A stretch of DNA of 64,000 nt, from NCBI GenBank assembly GCA_963930655.1, contig OZ005610.1, forward strand, positions 7,569,001-7,633,000, read 5' to 3'. The notes under the pieces are model-generated. The model searched no databases and was not told the origin of the DNA. It worked only from the letters and a program-made list of their open reading frames with translations. The DNA is from Myrica gale (taxonomy: Eukaryota; Streptophyta; Magnoliopsida; Fagales; Myricaceae). Made by a program: the position numbers and the translations under genes. Positions 1 to 13,108 of the stretch are shown here, in pieces; the first letter of the stretch is position 1; every line of letters begins with the position of its first letter.

Positions 1-3000
1 AAGATAGGAATTAAGAGTATACTTTCGATAATTTTCATCATCCTTCAGGTTCCTCAGAGGCTCTTGTTTTTGCCTGAAGATACAACATGATGAGGGCTCA
101 AAATATAAAAGACTAAAGAGGTCAATCTTAAAAACAATCTCTCTCAAATCCTACCGAACCAACCTTATAGTTTCATCAAGAATGCATTCTTGAAGATATA
201 AGCTTTCACTTTCAGCCTGCAAGGAGAACATACAGCGTATCGAGTAAATTATTGCAAGAAGTCAATACAGAAGGTTAGAAAACTTCGATATCATTTAATA
301 TGCATTCTATTTATGAAGCAGCATTACTTCCCACGAGACAATCTACGTTGAATTTTAATACAAGTTGTCTTATCCATCTGGGCTAGTGAGGCATCTACCA
401 TTTAATAAGTTTCTGAGACCAATAAAAAGCACGTGAAAGACATTGAAACGACAAATTTTATCTGCACCTTTAGAGCAGCAACTTGATCATCCAGCTCCTG
501 TGGGCCCATCCCATCATATCCCCTGTTTAGTGCAAACTGATCATTATCTGTAATTATAGTGCCAAAGATAAGTATTTAAAGAGAAAATAATATGCCCTCC
601 AACCTACTATCGGCGATGCGCTTTTTTTCTTGAGCTGCATCAGAATAGTCTATAGATGAAAGATTCAAAATATTTATCCATTTAGCACCAATAACTATCA
701 TTTAATTTTGAAACCCCTATCTAAGGGCAATTTAAGAAGAGTGTTTGTTTAGTTAAACCATGTATAATCTATATACTTCCATCTATTGTGAATAGAGTAT
801 CCTTTTCTTTTCTTGGATAAATGGAAAGACCACTTTCATTACCTCCAACGTACATGGTTCTTTGAAGTCTTCTCGATCAATCCTATCCCTTCAAGAACAT
901 TTGTAATATCATATATCCTCCGCTTTTGAACCTGTCAGAACAATATTTTCAAATAGAGAGACAAAGAATGAAAAGGAGTCAGTACTAAACAGAGCAGGAA
1001 TAAACTTTATGCCACAAGACAGTCATGGAAGAAAAGATTTAAAATTTTGTTATCATCATATAAAATCTTGTCCATGAAAAAGGTAAAAAAATCACAACAT
1101 TCGAAAGAGAGCCTTTTGCAATTTCAAGTGGTTGAATTTAAATTTCATGTAAAACATAAATATAAGAGTATTTTACCTGCAATATATCTGCAGTACACTT
1201 CAGATCGAGTGTGCCATCCTTGTCCTCCTGGATCAAACTGATAAATTTCTTGGTTAACAAGCCTGCAAGAAGCACGTTAAACCCCTTGCTCTAACCTTGG
1301 TAGCCACATCAAAGAGAAAGCCTATCATTCGACAATATATGCCAAGATGAATACAAAACCATGTCTTCGCGGTGTTTTGGAATGTAGAGGGGAGAAGTAA
1401 CTGAATAGAAGCTTCTAATTTAAACTTTACCTAAAGAACTCATAAAGACCACTACTAGCTGCATTCAGACCATTAAGAGGCTCTGTGACCAAAAACAAAC
1501 CAACATAAGAATCACTTTGTCAATAAAAGGGCACAAGACATGAATCCTGTAATTTTTCGGAAGCTCTCCTGCTGGGTGAGACTCTAGTTTCAGTGAAAGA
1601 TCACTAGCTAGTTTGCTCTGTCCAGGAATGGCTGCCTGCCCACTTGTCCGGGCCTCACAGTCATTTGGTTCATTTGTTTGCCTCAACTGCAATGATGGTA
1701 GTACGTTATGGTAATTTTATGATGAAAATTCACTTTATGTTGTAAAATTAGTGGAGACATAGAGTTCAGTTTCTATTGGCGTAAGGTTTATGTTAACTGG
1801 ATAACAAGATGTATGAATCTTTAAATGAAAACTCTCAAGGCAAGGCAGTCAGGCCCACTATCCACAACCTTCCTGGCCACTCCCCAATAATTTTTAATAA
1901 TTTCAATTCTAGCAGCATTTGAATGAATTGATGTCTGAAAGAAAATCCACAAAATGTTAAGACCATCATAAGCTCCGCAAGCCAACTCCATGGTACTTTT
2001 TTTTATATATATATATAAGTAAGCCAACTCCATGGTACTCAAGGGGAAAGTCTCCAAAGTGCCAGTATTTTTTATTTTTTCTACCTAAAGGGAATGTCAC
2101 TTGGCCACGTCAAAGGAAGACTCAGCATGTTAGATGTCCCAATCAGCTTCACAGCAAAAATCTAAGACAACTTAAGATCAAGCTGGCTTACGAAGTTCGA
2201 AAACTTAAGATCTAGAGCATTATGAAATGCTCTTCAAGTCATTCACATATTCACCAATCACAACCAAATTCCAATCAAGCTGGCCAATTACCTTGCAGAA
2301 CTTGCATATTCTTGCTCTCGCAGGATACGAAATCCCTGGACCTTGAGCATGCTAAATTAGCAGCACACTCTTTCTTTACTATGCATTGTTGCTCATCTTT
2401 ATTTTCAAACTCTACAGAGTTCAAAATCATCTTATGCCCCCGAAAAGTTCCCATATTCATCATACTACGAGTCAACTAAGCATCTGCGACACTCTAATGA
2501 ATCGTTAGTCAAGCCAATCCACCTACATATTTTACAAGTACTGTTCACATGAAGCGAAATATTATAGACTTTAGCTGGTGTCCCCATGGGAAGAACTGTA
2601 AACGAAATCTCACGTAACATCTAGTGTAATGACGTGCTCAGTTTTTAAAGGCGCATTGCTCATGTTGCACAAACTGGCAAACACGTAAAGACTCTGAACT
2701 AAATCGGCCTGCAACATGCTTAACAAGGCACTAGATATAATAACAAGAAACGATTGAATCAACTCTTTATCAACAGTAGGCCAAACAGCTGAGAGCTTCA
2801 CCTAAGGGATAAGACCAAGCAACTAAGCAAGTAAAAAGGAATCCGTAGAAATCTTTACAAACTATGTTCTCACCAATTATAGAGGTAATATTTAGGTCAG
2901 TGAGAGCTCACCCTGAGTTTAGCAAAGGCGCAGTTCGTGTAGGAGCTAGAGTCGCCCAGAACAACGGGGAAGTAGCTGTTGCAGTCGTTGGGAGGAGCGG

Positions 3001-3127
3001 GGAAGTGGAAAGGTTGAGCTCTCCGGAAAGAACACCTATTCTGAGCCTGGGAGTGAGAACGCAGCAGCTGAAAGTGAAATTCAGACGGTTGATTTCGAAG
3101 GCTTGGATAGCCGCCGCAGTTTGACAT
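1..3127 (-). CDS. E2FC: E2FC-like E2F transcription factor, partial (3' part beyond left edge)
   Basis: Plant E2F factors bind promoters of S-phase genes, usually with a DP partner; E2FC of Arabidopsis is a repressor type. Exons read on the minus strand: 2912-3127 (ATG at 3127), 2292-2475 (tentative), about 1550-1692 (5' part of the linker), 1431-1482, 1177-1262, 843-931, 468-522, 164-216 and 23-73. The DNA-binding domain is plain: [16 protein letters not shown] in 1177-1262, then [18 protein letters not shown] in 843-931. The next exons give the coiled-coil dimerisation start ([23 protein letters not shown]). [15 protein letters not shown] and the N-terminal FHFQLL fit E2FC better than E2FA/B. 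The marked-box and C-terminal exons lie beyond base 1. Phases agree from 1262 leftwards, but exon 1431-1482 is out of frame with 1177-1262 (see findings), and joins upstream of 1431 are not settled. A broken copy is possible. Confidence 0.85.
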
Positions 3128-4013
3128 GGCGAAGAAGGAGAGTATTGAAGAGAGAGATATATGAGTGTTGGAGGGAATAAGGTGAGAGAGAATAAATACA
3201 GAGTATAGGATTGCCTTTGTCGACGAACAAGGAGAGAGCTCAAATTCGAGAAGAGACTAACAGTACAAGTGATCAAATTCGAAAAGGAGAGGCAAAAGCG
3301 GAGAGTGAGGGTGAGGAAACAGCGGGAAAGGAAAGGTGGCGTGTGGATGCGGTAGTTCGAATGTGCAAGGCCCGCCTTCCGGATGTATTGGTAGAATTTC
3401 TAGGGTCTTCCGCCTACCTTTTTGGAGTAATTTGCCCACATTCCTTTTGGGCTTCAAGTCCCTTAGAAAAAAACATCTGGGCTTCCAGTTGGGCTTCAAG
3501 TCCATTGATCCTCTGCTTTTCTATTTTTTATTATTCTTCTTGGGCCGAAAGTTAGAGCCCAATTTGTATGAACTTTTGAATTGTCATCCCGACCCCGATA
3601 TCCCAAAAGGTCACAAAGGTGCGTGGTTACAGTCCCCATGGACAAACAATAAATTGATTATATCAACTCCACCACCTTAGGGTTGAGAAAAAAACAAAAA
3701 AAACTCCACCACCTTAGGACTGCATCTAGAATTGCCGGTGAGCCGCCAGAAACCAAATACATCGAGAGAGAGAGAGCTACTGGAGGATCAATATCATACT
3801 TGGGAAACTGAAAAAAGTGCCATAAATAGCAAAATAAAAAATGTACACCAGATTGCAACCATGGAAGAAAAAGCTGCAGCAGTTGCAGGTCTACAGATGA
3901 CATACAAACGAAAGCTAGTATACATCCTCGAGACATTTGTTTTCCTTGCCAACAAACAAGCAACAGGAGAAAGTTTTCATGAACTGAGCACTCTTGTTGC
4001 TTTGGAGCTTGGA
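3128..4013. other. E2FC upstream region and TRM6 3' flank
   Basis: This 0.9-kb gap separates two genes transcribed in the same direction (minus). It must hold the TRM6 3' untranslated region and the E2FC promoter and 5' leader. The E2FC side (3128-3360) is purine-rich (GAGAGA runs on the plus strand, so CT-rich on the coding strand), as is common in plant 5' leaders. I saw no clear TATA box and no canonical TTTSGCGC E2F site. A short repeated phrase GGGCTTCAAGTCC occurs at about 3450 and 3493. Confidence 0.5.
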
Positions 4014-7000
4014 TTAGCTGCTACATATTTTAGTTCCACTAAGAATATACCCACCATATGCATTCATTTGCATGAATGGGTGGGTTCGTGAAGGAAGCAC
4101 CTGCAAAATTACCAAATATGAAATATGGAGACAATTCAAAAACCTATTTGCAAATCTCATTTGAAGAACTATATTCCATGTAGACACTGGCATAAACATC
4201 TATCATAATCACCATATATACCAGATCAATGCAATAGAAAGAGGAAGCTGCCAAAGTGTCAGATGTAGTGTCGTATCATACACAAGAATGGAATCAGTGA
4301 TCAGCATTTCCAATAAATAAACAAGATTGTTTATTTTTTCCAAAAGCTAATGTAAAGATCTAATAAGGAAAATCTCTTTAACTAGATTCAGCATGATGGA
4401 AGATTTAAGAGGTAAGCTGTACAAGTTCGTTAGACAAGTGTAAGTGGTACAGCCAATAAAACGTTGTAAATAACATTCCCACAAGCAGTAACATCCTCAT
4501 CCATAGAAAAGACGACCAAGGGCTGTACAGCTTTTCTCAATATCCTGTATTGTTGGCTCATTCAGGCCATGGTCTCATCCTAAGGCCTAACCTGTCAAAC
4601 CCACCCCCCTTTTCACCTTTTCCTTCTCTCTCTCCTTCCAAACCAAAAGGAAAATCCCAAAAGAAAAGCACCAAAACACACACACATTCATACACACAAA
4701 GGATTAAGAAACAAAATGAAGTACTGAATTGGATGCTTGCCACAGAAACCTTTCCACAAACTCTCTCTCTCAAGAGAGTTTTAATAATGAAGTTCAATGG
4801 ATAAGATCAGCGAAAAAGAGCTAATAAAGAAGACCTTACAGATCATAAGTACATAAAAGACAAACAAAAAACCTGATATTCCCGCAACCAGGGTTCTGAA
4901 ATTTGCAAGGCAATCGCCATTTTCTCAAGCTGCAGATTATGCATGCAAGTTGCAAGAGGCTGCATTCACACACAGCAAGTATCATAGGTTCATATCCTAT
5001 CAATATGTGAATTCCCAATGACTCAAATTTGTTCTTCATGAATAATGTCAAATTTTGTTTCAAAGAATATGATATGATCATGTCTGTAATGCATTGTATG
5101 TCTTGAAAAATGTCCCATTCTTCAAAAGATGTATAGAAAGGTTCATCAAAGAATTTGGAAATCAAACTGCATCTATACAGGTACCCAAAAAACACCATTA
5201 AGAGAAAGCAGTATCTACAACATATTGCCTTAAATCAGTATAAACCATTTCAAGATTCAGAGGCCTATGATCGAAGTTGCAAACTCCTAGGAACACAAAC
5301 TGCAACTACATCAACTTTTATAAGCACAACCATGTCAATTTGATAACTCATAAAAGTTGCATATGAACTGTTGGTAGCTTAGCTCAAATCTTCTGGAACA
5401 AACAATCTAAGAAGATTGGCAGACTGCAGGCAATATTTATCAATGTAAAATTAATCCAGAGTTCTTAGGTTAGTCATGGAAATCCTTTAACTTTTGAGCT
5501 ACTCCAGAAACGAAATTCCAAAGAAAATGGCCAGAGTCAGTTAGCAGATTTTATAATGGAGCAAATGCGTGCCTCCATACTGATATCAGATTTGAATAAC
5601 CCCATCTACAAATGGGAGAGAAAAAATGTACCCAATAAAGTACACAAATTTCTAAATACCAAGAATTTAGAGGAATGACCTGAAGGTACTGGTGATAAAT
5701 TACAAACGGAGCTGAATGTGATAGAAGCGGCAAAAGATCTTTAAGCAGGCTCCAAATATCCACCTCCGGCGCAGCAATTATTAGGCTGCAAAAATGTAGG
5801 AAAGAACTATAAACTAAATGCTTCTTTTGGTTTGTAAACCAAATATAAACGACTGTAGCTACCTAGAGAAACCATTTTCCTTCCACAAGTCAATGGCTTG
5901 TTGTGAAGCCGTATTTCCAGCCTTTCTGGATTTACCCGACTTGCTTACAAGAGAATCAGAAGTCTCTGAAATGAGATCTGACATCTCTTTTCCAGATGGA
6001 GAAGAAATCTCTTCCATGCTGACTGTTGAAGACATTTGATGCTGCACAAATCAATCCCATAACACATTCAGGCGACTTTAAATGAAATATATGCGGAAAG
6101 AAGGCGAGGTCACTTACATTTGACAGACTTTCCATGTTGAGGCCACCTTCCCGCTGGTGAATTGTTTCAGAAGTTCCACTTTGGGGCAAAGAAAGCTCAG
6201 TGAGAGCGGACCGCACAATCCTGGACCACTGAATAAATTTAACAAAGAGAGAAAAGAGAAAGAAAAAAACTTAAAAGTAATCAGCAACATAATGCTGACT
6301 TGCTCCAAAACAGGGGATTATTAAAAACAAATCCCCAGAAATAGCAAAATCTTCTAAATCAGGGAGAACACAGTGCCAAATTTACCTCTTACAAACTTCT
6401 TCACTGAAGTTGAATATTCTCACTATATCCATAGGATATGGCGTAACTCCAGGATATGTATTGCAAACGTAACCAGTACCTGTTACTCAAATAAAAACAT
6501 CAACAAGCAAAAATCGCTCTCAATAACACAAGTCAATCATATTAAGAAATTTCCTACAAACAGCAAAGACTGTACAGATACAACTCTTCAATGGAGTCCA
6601 AAAAGAAAGTTTTCTCCTTGTCTGTACAATTGAAAATAGTTGAAGTTTAGCACAAGGAGAAGATAAGACAATGTCAATGTATGTAATGAATGGATCAAAT
6701 GGAAGTCAACCAAGGAGTACTCAAATCAACCCAACAAGGTTGGCACCTAATAAATTGAGGATTGGCTTGATGAAATACACAACTGGAACTGTAAGGACAC
6801 TCAATTCAACTGAAAAAAAACTATAACCAAATCAATTGGGAGTTGGCTACACGAAATTCCTCCTCATCTATTAGGAGTTGCCTACAATGATTGTTTCCGC
6901 AACTTTGTATTGCTTTTTCTTTTCCTTTCTTTTTCCTCTTGCTCGGATTTATTGCCATTGTTCTCAATTTTTGTTTGCCCCTTTACCCCACAATTCAAAA

Positions 7001-10000
7001 TCAGTATAGTGAAGCACAATTTGAAGGGCATCAGGCTTAGAACAAACCTCCTAAACGTTCTGCCACAGCACCAGTTAAAAGGCCACCAACCATATCCACT
7101 ACGAGAACGTCAGAATTTGAGCAAACATTAGCCATGGAAAGCAGAAGAGATAATGTATCCACCCGCAAGAATCTGATTGAAGGCAAAAAAGATTAAATAA
7201 TTTCTGAGTACATCGGAAAGTTTATTCTGGAGGACATCCATGTCAAGATATCAACCATTGGATTAGCAAAACTCGCTATGATCATAATCACTATCCGAAG
7301 ACAAAAGGAAAAAAAGGGGTAAACCACTGGCAAGCAAAGTTTTAACTGGTTATTCTTGAACCCTAGTTTCTTCAGATATGCAGTTGTTATGATTTTCACT
7401 TGAGATTCTCGACGCAGGACTACTTCAACTCATAAACAATACAAAATAGATCATTCCCTCTCAGACTGAGCAAAAATATTGAAGCTGCATCAATCAACTC
7501 CTACACAGTCACACCTAAAGCAAAAGTAACGCAAGGTGAAAGGAACTAATATAGCACGCAGAAGGACATAGGGCATGGCAATGCAATAGGCTAATACCCT
7601 AAATTTCCAGCAGTCAGGCCAATTATAGTTTCTAATTAGAGGCTTAGATAGGTTTTCCTTCCATGCATTCGTTTCATTAATTCAATGAGTAAAAAGCATA
7701 AAGGAAGGAGATATGTAAGGAAAAATTCATTTAGAAAGTGATGTTAAATCAGCATTTTGATGGTACCCATTTCAAACATGCAAGAGCATTTTATACCAAA
7801 AAGCATAGTTGCCCTCACATCTATCATCAAGATTTATTACGTGTCTCAACCTCCCTAGTCCACCTCCAATTTCTTTAACAGCCACCTTTTCAATAGTTGA
7901 TTATCTCACTTGAAAAGCAAAATTTTATAGAGCATCATACTTTCTTTGTCCCATGATAGTCACATATATACAAGAAGCATGTATTTAGGACACAAATAGA
8001 CATAATAATGATCAGGAAAATATTCAAGACCCAGAGATGGAGACAAGCACGAGGTAATACCAAACCCATGACCTACCTTGAGACTATCTGGGAAAGATAT
8101 TCATGTCCATTGTGTTTAGTTAGGATGATGGAGTATATCTTAGTTCTTCTTGCAACAATACGTCCAACAATACAAACTTTTATGAATTAAGATACAGACT
8201 GTGGCCCAATCACTATGCAGAATTCCATATACACCCGTGCACATAACCAGATAGATAATGCTACTTGTACTTCTCAGAGTAATAGCACAAGTTCTAGAGA
8301 AAATGAACATACGTAAACATACACGCAGGCACAATCAGATATCATCATAAGTTCATAAGAAATTGTATCCTTACCCAATCCTTACTGGGTATTTCTTGAA
8401 GTATGCCTCGCATATACTGGGAAAAAACATATCGAAAGAAATCAGATATCATCATTTAAATGACACTACAATGTTCTGAAGGAAGTAACAGTGTCCAGTT
8501 GGTAAAGAGAGAAAAGGTTAAGCTCGACTCAAGCACAAGCCAAGCTTGAACACAACGATAGTTTATCAAGTGGAGCGTGAACAACCAAAGGGCGCATCTG
8601 CTTCTCTCAATAGCAACAGTGTTCTCATGCTCGGAAGAAAATAAGATTTCAATTATCTATAGAGCCTAGTCCTAAGTTTGTCGATATGATTCAACAGTTG
8701 GAAGGAATTAATTGACGCTGAATGTTCAGTTTTGCCTCCAGTAAATGCACGAGTTAACAATAAAATTACAGGGAGGTTTGGTGGGGGATGGCAGCAAGTA
8801 AATCCAAAATTACAAACTGATTTAGCTGATACTAAAAGAATATAATCCCTGAGCTGTGTCGGCAAATAAAGCCAGTCAAGCAAAGTTAATTACCATCGAG
8901 CAAAAGGGCGCCTCAAAAGGACTTTTGGTGCATACTTCTTCTGCTTCTTAAGCCTATATTTCTCCTGAAAGCATTCTAAAATCAGCTAATCTTAAACATA
9001 AAATGTATTTGACAACTTCATTCTTCAACTTACCTGCGAGAACAACGTTTTGTTTTCGAATGTAGCACTATTAGCAATAAGAGCATCAACTATTTCATCA
9101 CCTGTTGCGCCCTGTCTGCTTGAAAATAGCAAGTTTTAGTCAAAATTTCCTAGGATAAATCTGTATGAGGCAACAAAATTATGACTATCTTGTCCCAAGA
9201 CATAGATCTGACGGTTCAAACTGCGAGAAATCAAATAACATAGTGGCCGAAACATTTTGTGCCATCAAATACATATCAACAAGCAACAACACCACAGCCC
9301 TCGATATCCTTAATATAAACCACTCCTGAAAGCAGAAATATAAAAGAAGTAATATAGTAATATACAAGAAGTAATGTTGGCATAAAACTTCCAGCTAACC
9401 AGAACATGATGTACTCACCTTCGCATTGCATCAATATCTTCACCAGTTAAGCTTTGAGCCTTATTATTATCAACTAAGGCTCGGTTATCTTTGGATATCT
9501 CTTGTGATTGAAAGTCTCCTTTCTCCTCACCATTATTGCCTAGCAAGAAGAATTCAACAACAAAAAAACAATAAAACATGTAGAATAAGAAACTAAAAGA
9601 ACGAACAAGGACCTTCAAATAAAAATTTGACGAAGTTTGAAAGTTAAGGAGTAAGTGGCACAATTCTCAAGGAAACAACTACAAAAACCTGAAATAGACT
9701 ACTAGGGTAAAGTGAGAAAAAATACACCTTCAACTTAAACTATCCAGCTCTGACCCAACTGGAGCAATTAGTTGTCATTGGTATGGGATATTATCCAACT
9801 CAACATGGGGTCCCCCCAATGCATCGCATCTCAACATCAAGATGGCAAGTGAAGAGCTTAAGTTGAAGAAAGTAAAAAGGACCCTAGTTCATGAAACGAT
9901 AAGATGAACATAGTCAAAAGCAATGTCTTGGTAATCAAACCTTCTACGGAGGGGATAAAGCGAGATAAGCAAGGCCCTTTGTCGCCATCTTCGATTTGAA

Positions 10001-10279
10001 ACAAAGAGCCGAAAGGACAGCCAACCAGGGGCTGCAGCGAGCACGTCTTATTCCCAATTTTCAGAGTCCTGCAAGACCACAAAGTGCTTATCAATGGAAA
10101 ATTAGTTTATGTGAAAAAAAAAGAACAACTTTTTGCACGAGAAAAAAGACTAACGAGCCAGCTGAGAGACGAGCGAAAACCAGACGATCACCGTCATTGA
10201 TGTCGAGCAAGACACTGCAACCTTCCCAGGTAACTCTGGGGTTTTGATTTGAACCGGGTTGAGAATTATTTTGGGGCAT
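4014..10279 (-). CDS. TRM6: tRNA (adenine(58)-N(1))-methyltransferase non-catalytic subunit TRM6 (Gcd10 family)
   Basis: TRM6 pairs with the catalytic TRM61 subunit to make m1A58 in the T-loop of tRNAs, including initiator tRNA; the complex is nuclear. Thirteen exons give an unbroken 449-residue frame: 10155-10279, 9941-10068, 9419-9539, 9034-9115, 8894-8964, 8375-8416, 7048-7172, 6386-6479, 6118-6220, 5863-6041, 5680-5785, 4873-4959, 4014-4100. All have GT-AG borders and matching phases. Family motifs: WEGCSVLLDINDGDRLVF near the start, TLKIGN and GCPFGSLF, LTGEDIDAMRRQGATGDEI, KKYAPKVLLRRPF, VVDMVGGLLTGAVAERLGG, and the C-terminal MNAYGGYILSGTK. Length is close to the roughly 446 residues remembered for Arabidopsis. 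The ATG at 10279 is the first in frame and starts directly before the conserved TWEGC block. It appears intact and functional. Confidence 0.96.
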
Positions 10280-10349
10280 CTTAATTCTTTATTGAACAAA
10301 ACCCGCACTTATTACGGAATCAAGAATTAAGGTAGTAGTGACTGCAAAC

Positions 10350-10604
10350 TTAGGGTTTTATTCTCCCTTCGATGAATAGTTAACCGTTCGAATAAAAGGG
10401 ATTGAAGGAGCAGAGTACATAAACAGAATTTCCCAAAGAAGCGACATCAGGTATCAAGAATTCAAAACCCTGATCTAGGGTTTAGCCGGCGGCAGGTTTT
10501 ATCATTGGGCTCGAAACGGATCACTGGTCGGGCATGTCTTTAGAAGACAACCTTAGTAGTCGACAAGTCGTAATCGTACATTTAGGTTGTAAGACGTGGG
10601 CCCA
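10350..10604 (-). promoter_or_regulatory. TRM6 upstream telo-boxes and TGGGCC (site II) motif
   Basis: Upstream of the TRM6 start codon the minus strand reads AAACCCTAA at 10350-10358 and AAACCCTA at 10476-10483. A TGGGCCCA element lies at 10597-10604, with more GGGCC cores to about 10640. Telo-boxes plus site II elements are the usual promoter pair of plant genes for translation, ribosome and cell-growth functions, which fits a tRNA-modification gene. No TATA box is evident. The assignment rests on motif and position only. Confidence 0.55.
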
Positions 10605-13108
10605 AAAATCTGGGCTCAGCATGCGAGTAATAGGGCCCTATGTTTATAAGTCTGTGAGGCCTAGCCCACTAATCTTGACACAAACTGGGATTAACATTCT
10701 TGTCACATAATTAGGTCCTTTAATTTATGGGCTTCCTTGATCTTCGAGAATGTGTTTAGACGACCTCGATTTTTAAAAAAGAAAAAACAAACCTAATTTA
10801 TAGGATCTTGTAACAAGCGACAAAATGTGACTAAGGTGATTATATCTTCAATTTATTCGACAAAATGAGCTGTCAAACTATATTGTTATGGATTTGACTA
10901 CTTGGAATTGTAGTAATTTATAATTAATTAACTCGGGGAAACCCAAACAAAAAAGCTAAAAAAAAAGAAACAAGTAGAAGGAAATGGTCGGGACTAGTTA
11001 ACTGGTGGGTGTAGGCAAAACATTGTTCCCATGGCTATCTATACAAGTTAACGAAGACAAGACATTTATATCATACATTTAGGCAGGGAATCACTGTCAA
11101 GTAGACCAAGACCAAGCAAAAAACACAACAAAATATTAAAAAAAGAAGAAAAAAAGGGGAAGTTGTACTACTGCATACACATGCCCTAAGTGCAGACATT
11201 AGACGAATGGATTCTGATTTTATTATTTTTATTTTTGGGTACTTGTATTAGTGGTGGAAGACATGGCTACAGCAATTAACGTGATGACACAAATTAAACT
11301 TCATGGGAAAGGGGTTCTTAAGTCACTTGCATGGTAGCCAGTAGAGATTTCATGGCAAAAAGTGGTTGAACTGAAATGAAGAGATCCAACTCCATAGTTA
11401 TCTTCTGGTACCTGTGTATGCTTACGAGTTGCGTATATATGTAATTAAGTTGACTGGGAAGGATTAATAAGGTTCCCTGAAATTATTGCCGAGGAAGTTT
11501 GCAGCTATATATAGACACTCAATGATCAATTATTAATTGGTTTGGCTTCTAAAAATAATGCAACAAGTCGTAATTGTACTTGCAGGATATATAATGATCC
11601 TTTCTTAACTCTTCTAATGGGGATTTCTAATTTATTAATGCCTGTGAAGTGATAGTTCTCCTTAATGGGATCAGAATAATGGGAGAAAGAGTGATGATCT
11701 GGGTCCGGAGTTGGGGACAGACACCGATTTCTGCGTTATTTTTTTAAGCGAATGGTTGGCCAAATCCGCATCTGACATAGGTTCTAACCACCCTCACAAA
11801 GACAGTTTAGCATGTGGGCACGCAAACCGGGTTCTATGTAATTAACTCGTATAATCCAGCTAGCTAGCTTGTCATGCCTCCGTCGGTCTCAACAACTCTC
11901 TCTCTCTTTATTCTTTCACTGCGTCTGCTTGTGTTATCGTGGAAATTTAGGTTAGATTCTCTACTCGATCAACTTGTCAGATAGATAGTACTCACAAGTC
12001 ACAGCTTTATTTGGCTGGTGCTAAAGAGTCAGATGGCAGGACATATCTTGAGCACGGAAGAGCGGATTATATAGACTACCAATTTTGTCCACCAGGTCCA
12101 AAAGGGATAGTGGGGGACGGTAGAAGAAGCAAATTCGCATATAAGAGTACATAAGTCTTATTTCTTCTTGTTTTATACGAAGCCTCTTTGGCTCATTCAC
12201 TTTTTCCATTTTGCTTGATTTTGGAATCTGGCCCATCACACACGTGATTTCGATCCATCAATAACCCCAATCCCACTATCAGAAAAAAGATTATAAAATC
12301 ATATAGGAACTGTGACCCCAAAGACACAAATTTATTACCAGTTAGAAACTTCAGCGAAGTTGCTTATCATCAGCTTATAAAACTTCAGTGTTGTTTTTTT
12401 TTTATAACTAGTAGTACTGCTTCTTGTTTCGTTAGTTTTTTAATTTCAGATTTGTTTGTGCAGGAGTTTTACTTGGCCGTCGACCAAGCACAGATTCATA
12501 TTATCCCTACCCTATGATATGCAGCGAAAGCAGTGGGCCAGTTAGCACCCAGATCGATGATCCTGAACCGCGAGACGAACTTCCTCTAAATTTGCACCGT
12601 CGCGAAGTTCAGGCATTCAGCCATCAAGCAGCAATTGATATTATGGGCACTATGGGCACGTTTGAGCCCCAATTAATTGGATTCAAAATTTTAGATTTAC
12701 TATTAAAAAATTCACCACATAAATTTTTTTTTATTATAATACTTATTAAAGATCTTCTCTCTCTTCATTTTTTCATCAACTCCCATAACATTTATTTAAT
12801 TTATAATATTTCTCAAACCTCAATATCCAAAATTTTAACCTTCAAACGTACCCTGTATATTACGCGGCAAAGCTAATGAAAGACAAACACAGAAGTTAAT
12901 CCAAAAGCAGAGAGGACTACATGCAATAATAAACGAAGGCAGACCCACCACTCCACCCGCTTTGCCCTCCTTATTATCTGTCTCGGATCCCTCTCCATTA
13001 CACCAGGCTCAACTTTCGAAAGCACCTCTCTCTCTCTCTCTCTATATCGTATGAAAGAGAGAGTTCCTTCAGCTTTACTTCTCTTCTATTTTCTTTGGAT
13101 TGCTCTTT
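10605..13108. other. Intergenic region between TRM6 and the C2H2/PARP-like gene
   Basis: These two genes diverge, so both promoters fall in this stretch. I found no convincing coding exon in either strand; the longest open frames (about 120 codons near 12514 and 72 near 12021) are of low-complexity or AT-rich composition without family motifs. A Tourist-like MITE lies at 12654-12853. A CT microsatellite at about 13027-13043, just before the downstream gene, is typical of plant 5' leaders. Confidence 0.5.
12654..12853. mobile_element. Tourist-like MITE relic
   Basis: The ends are inverted copies: GGGCACGTTTGAG at the left, and at the right the reverse complement reads GGGTACGTTTGAAGG. The AT-rich interior shares phrases such as AACTCCCATAAC and CCAAAATTTTAACC with the element at 32771-32925. 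Size (about 200 bp) and ends fit PIF/Harbinger-derived MITEs. Target-site duplication is not clear. Confidence 0.5.

Noticed and set aside
12514..12876. 120-codon plus-strand open frame
   Set aside because: It runs into the Tourist-like MITE, and the coding-looking part is AT-rich and without motifs.
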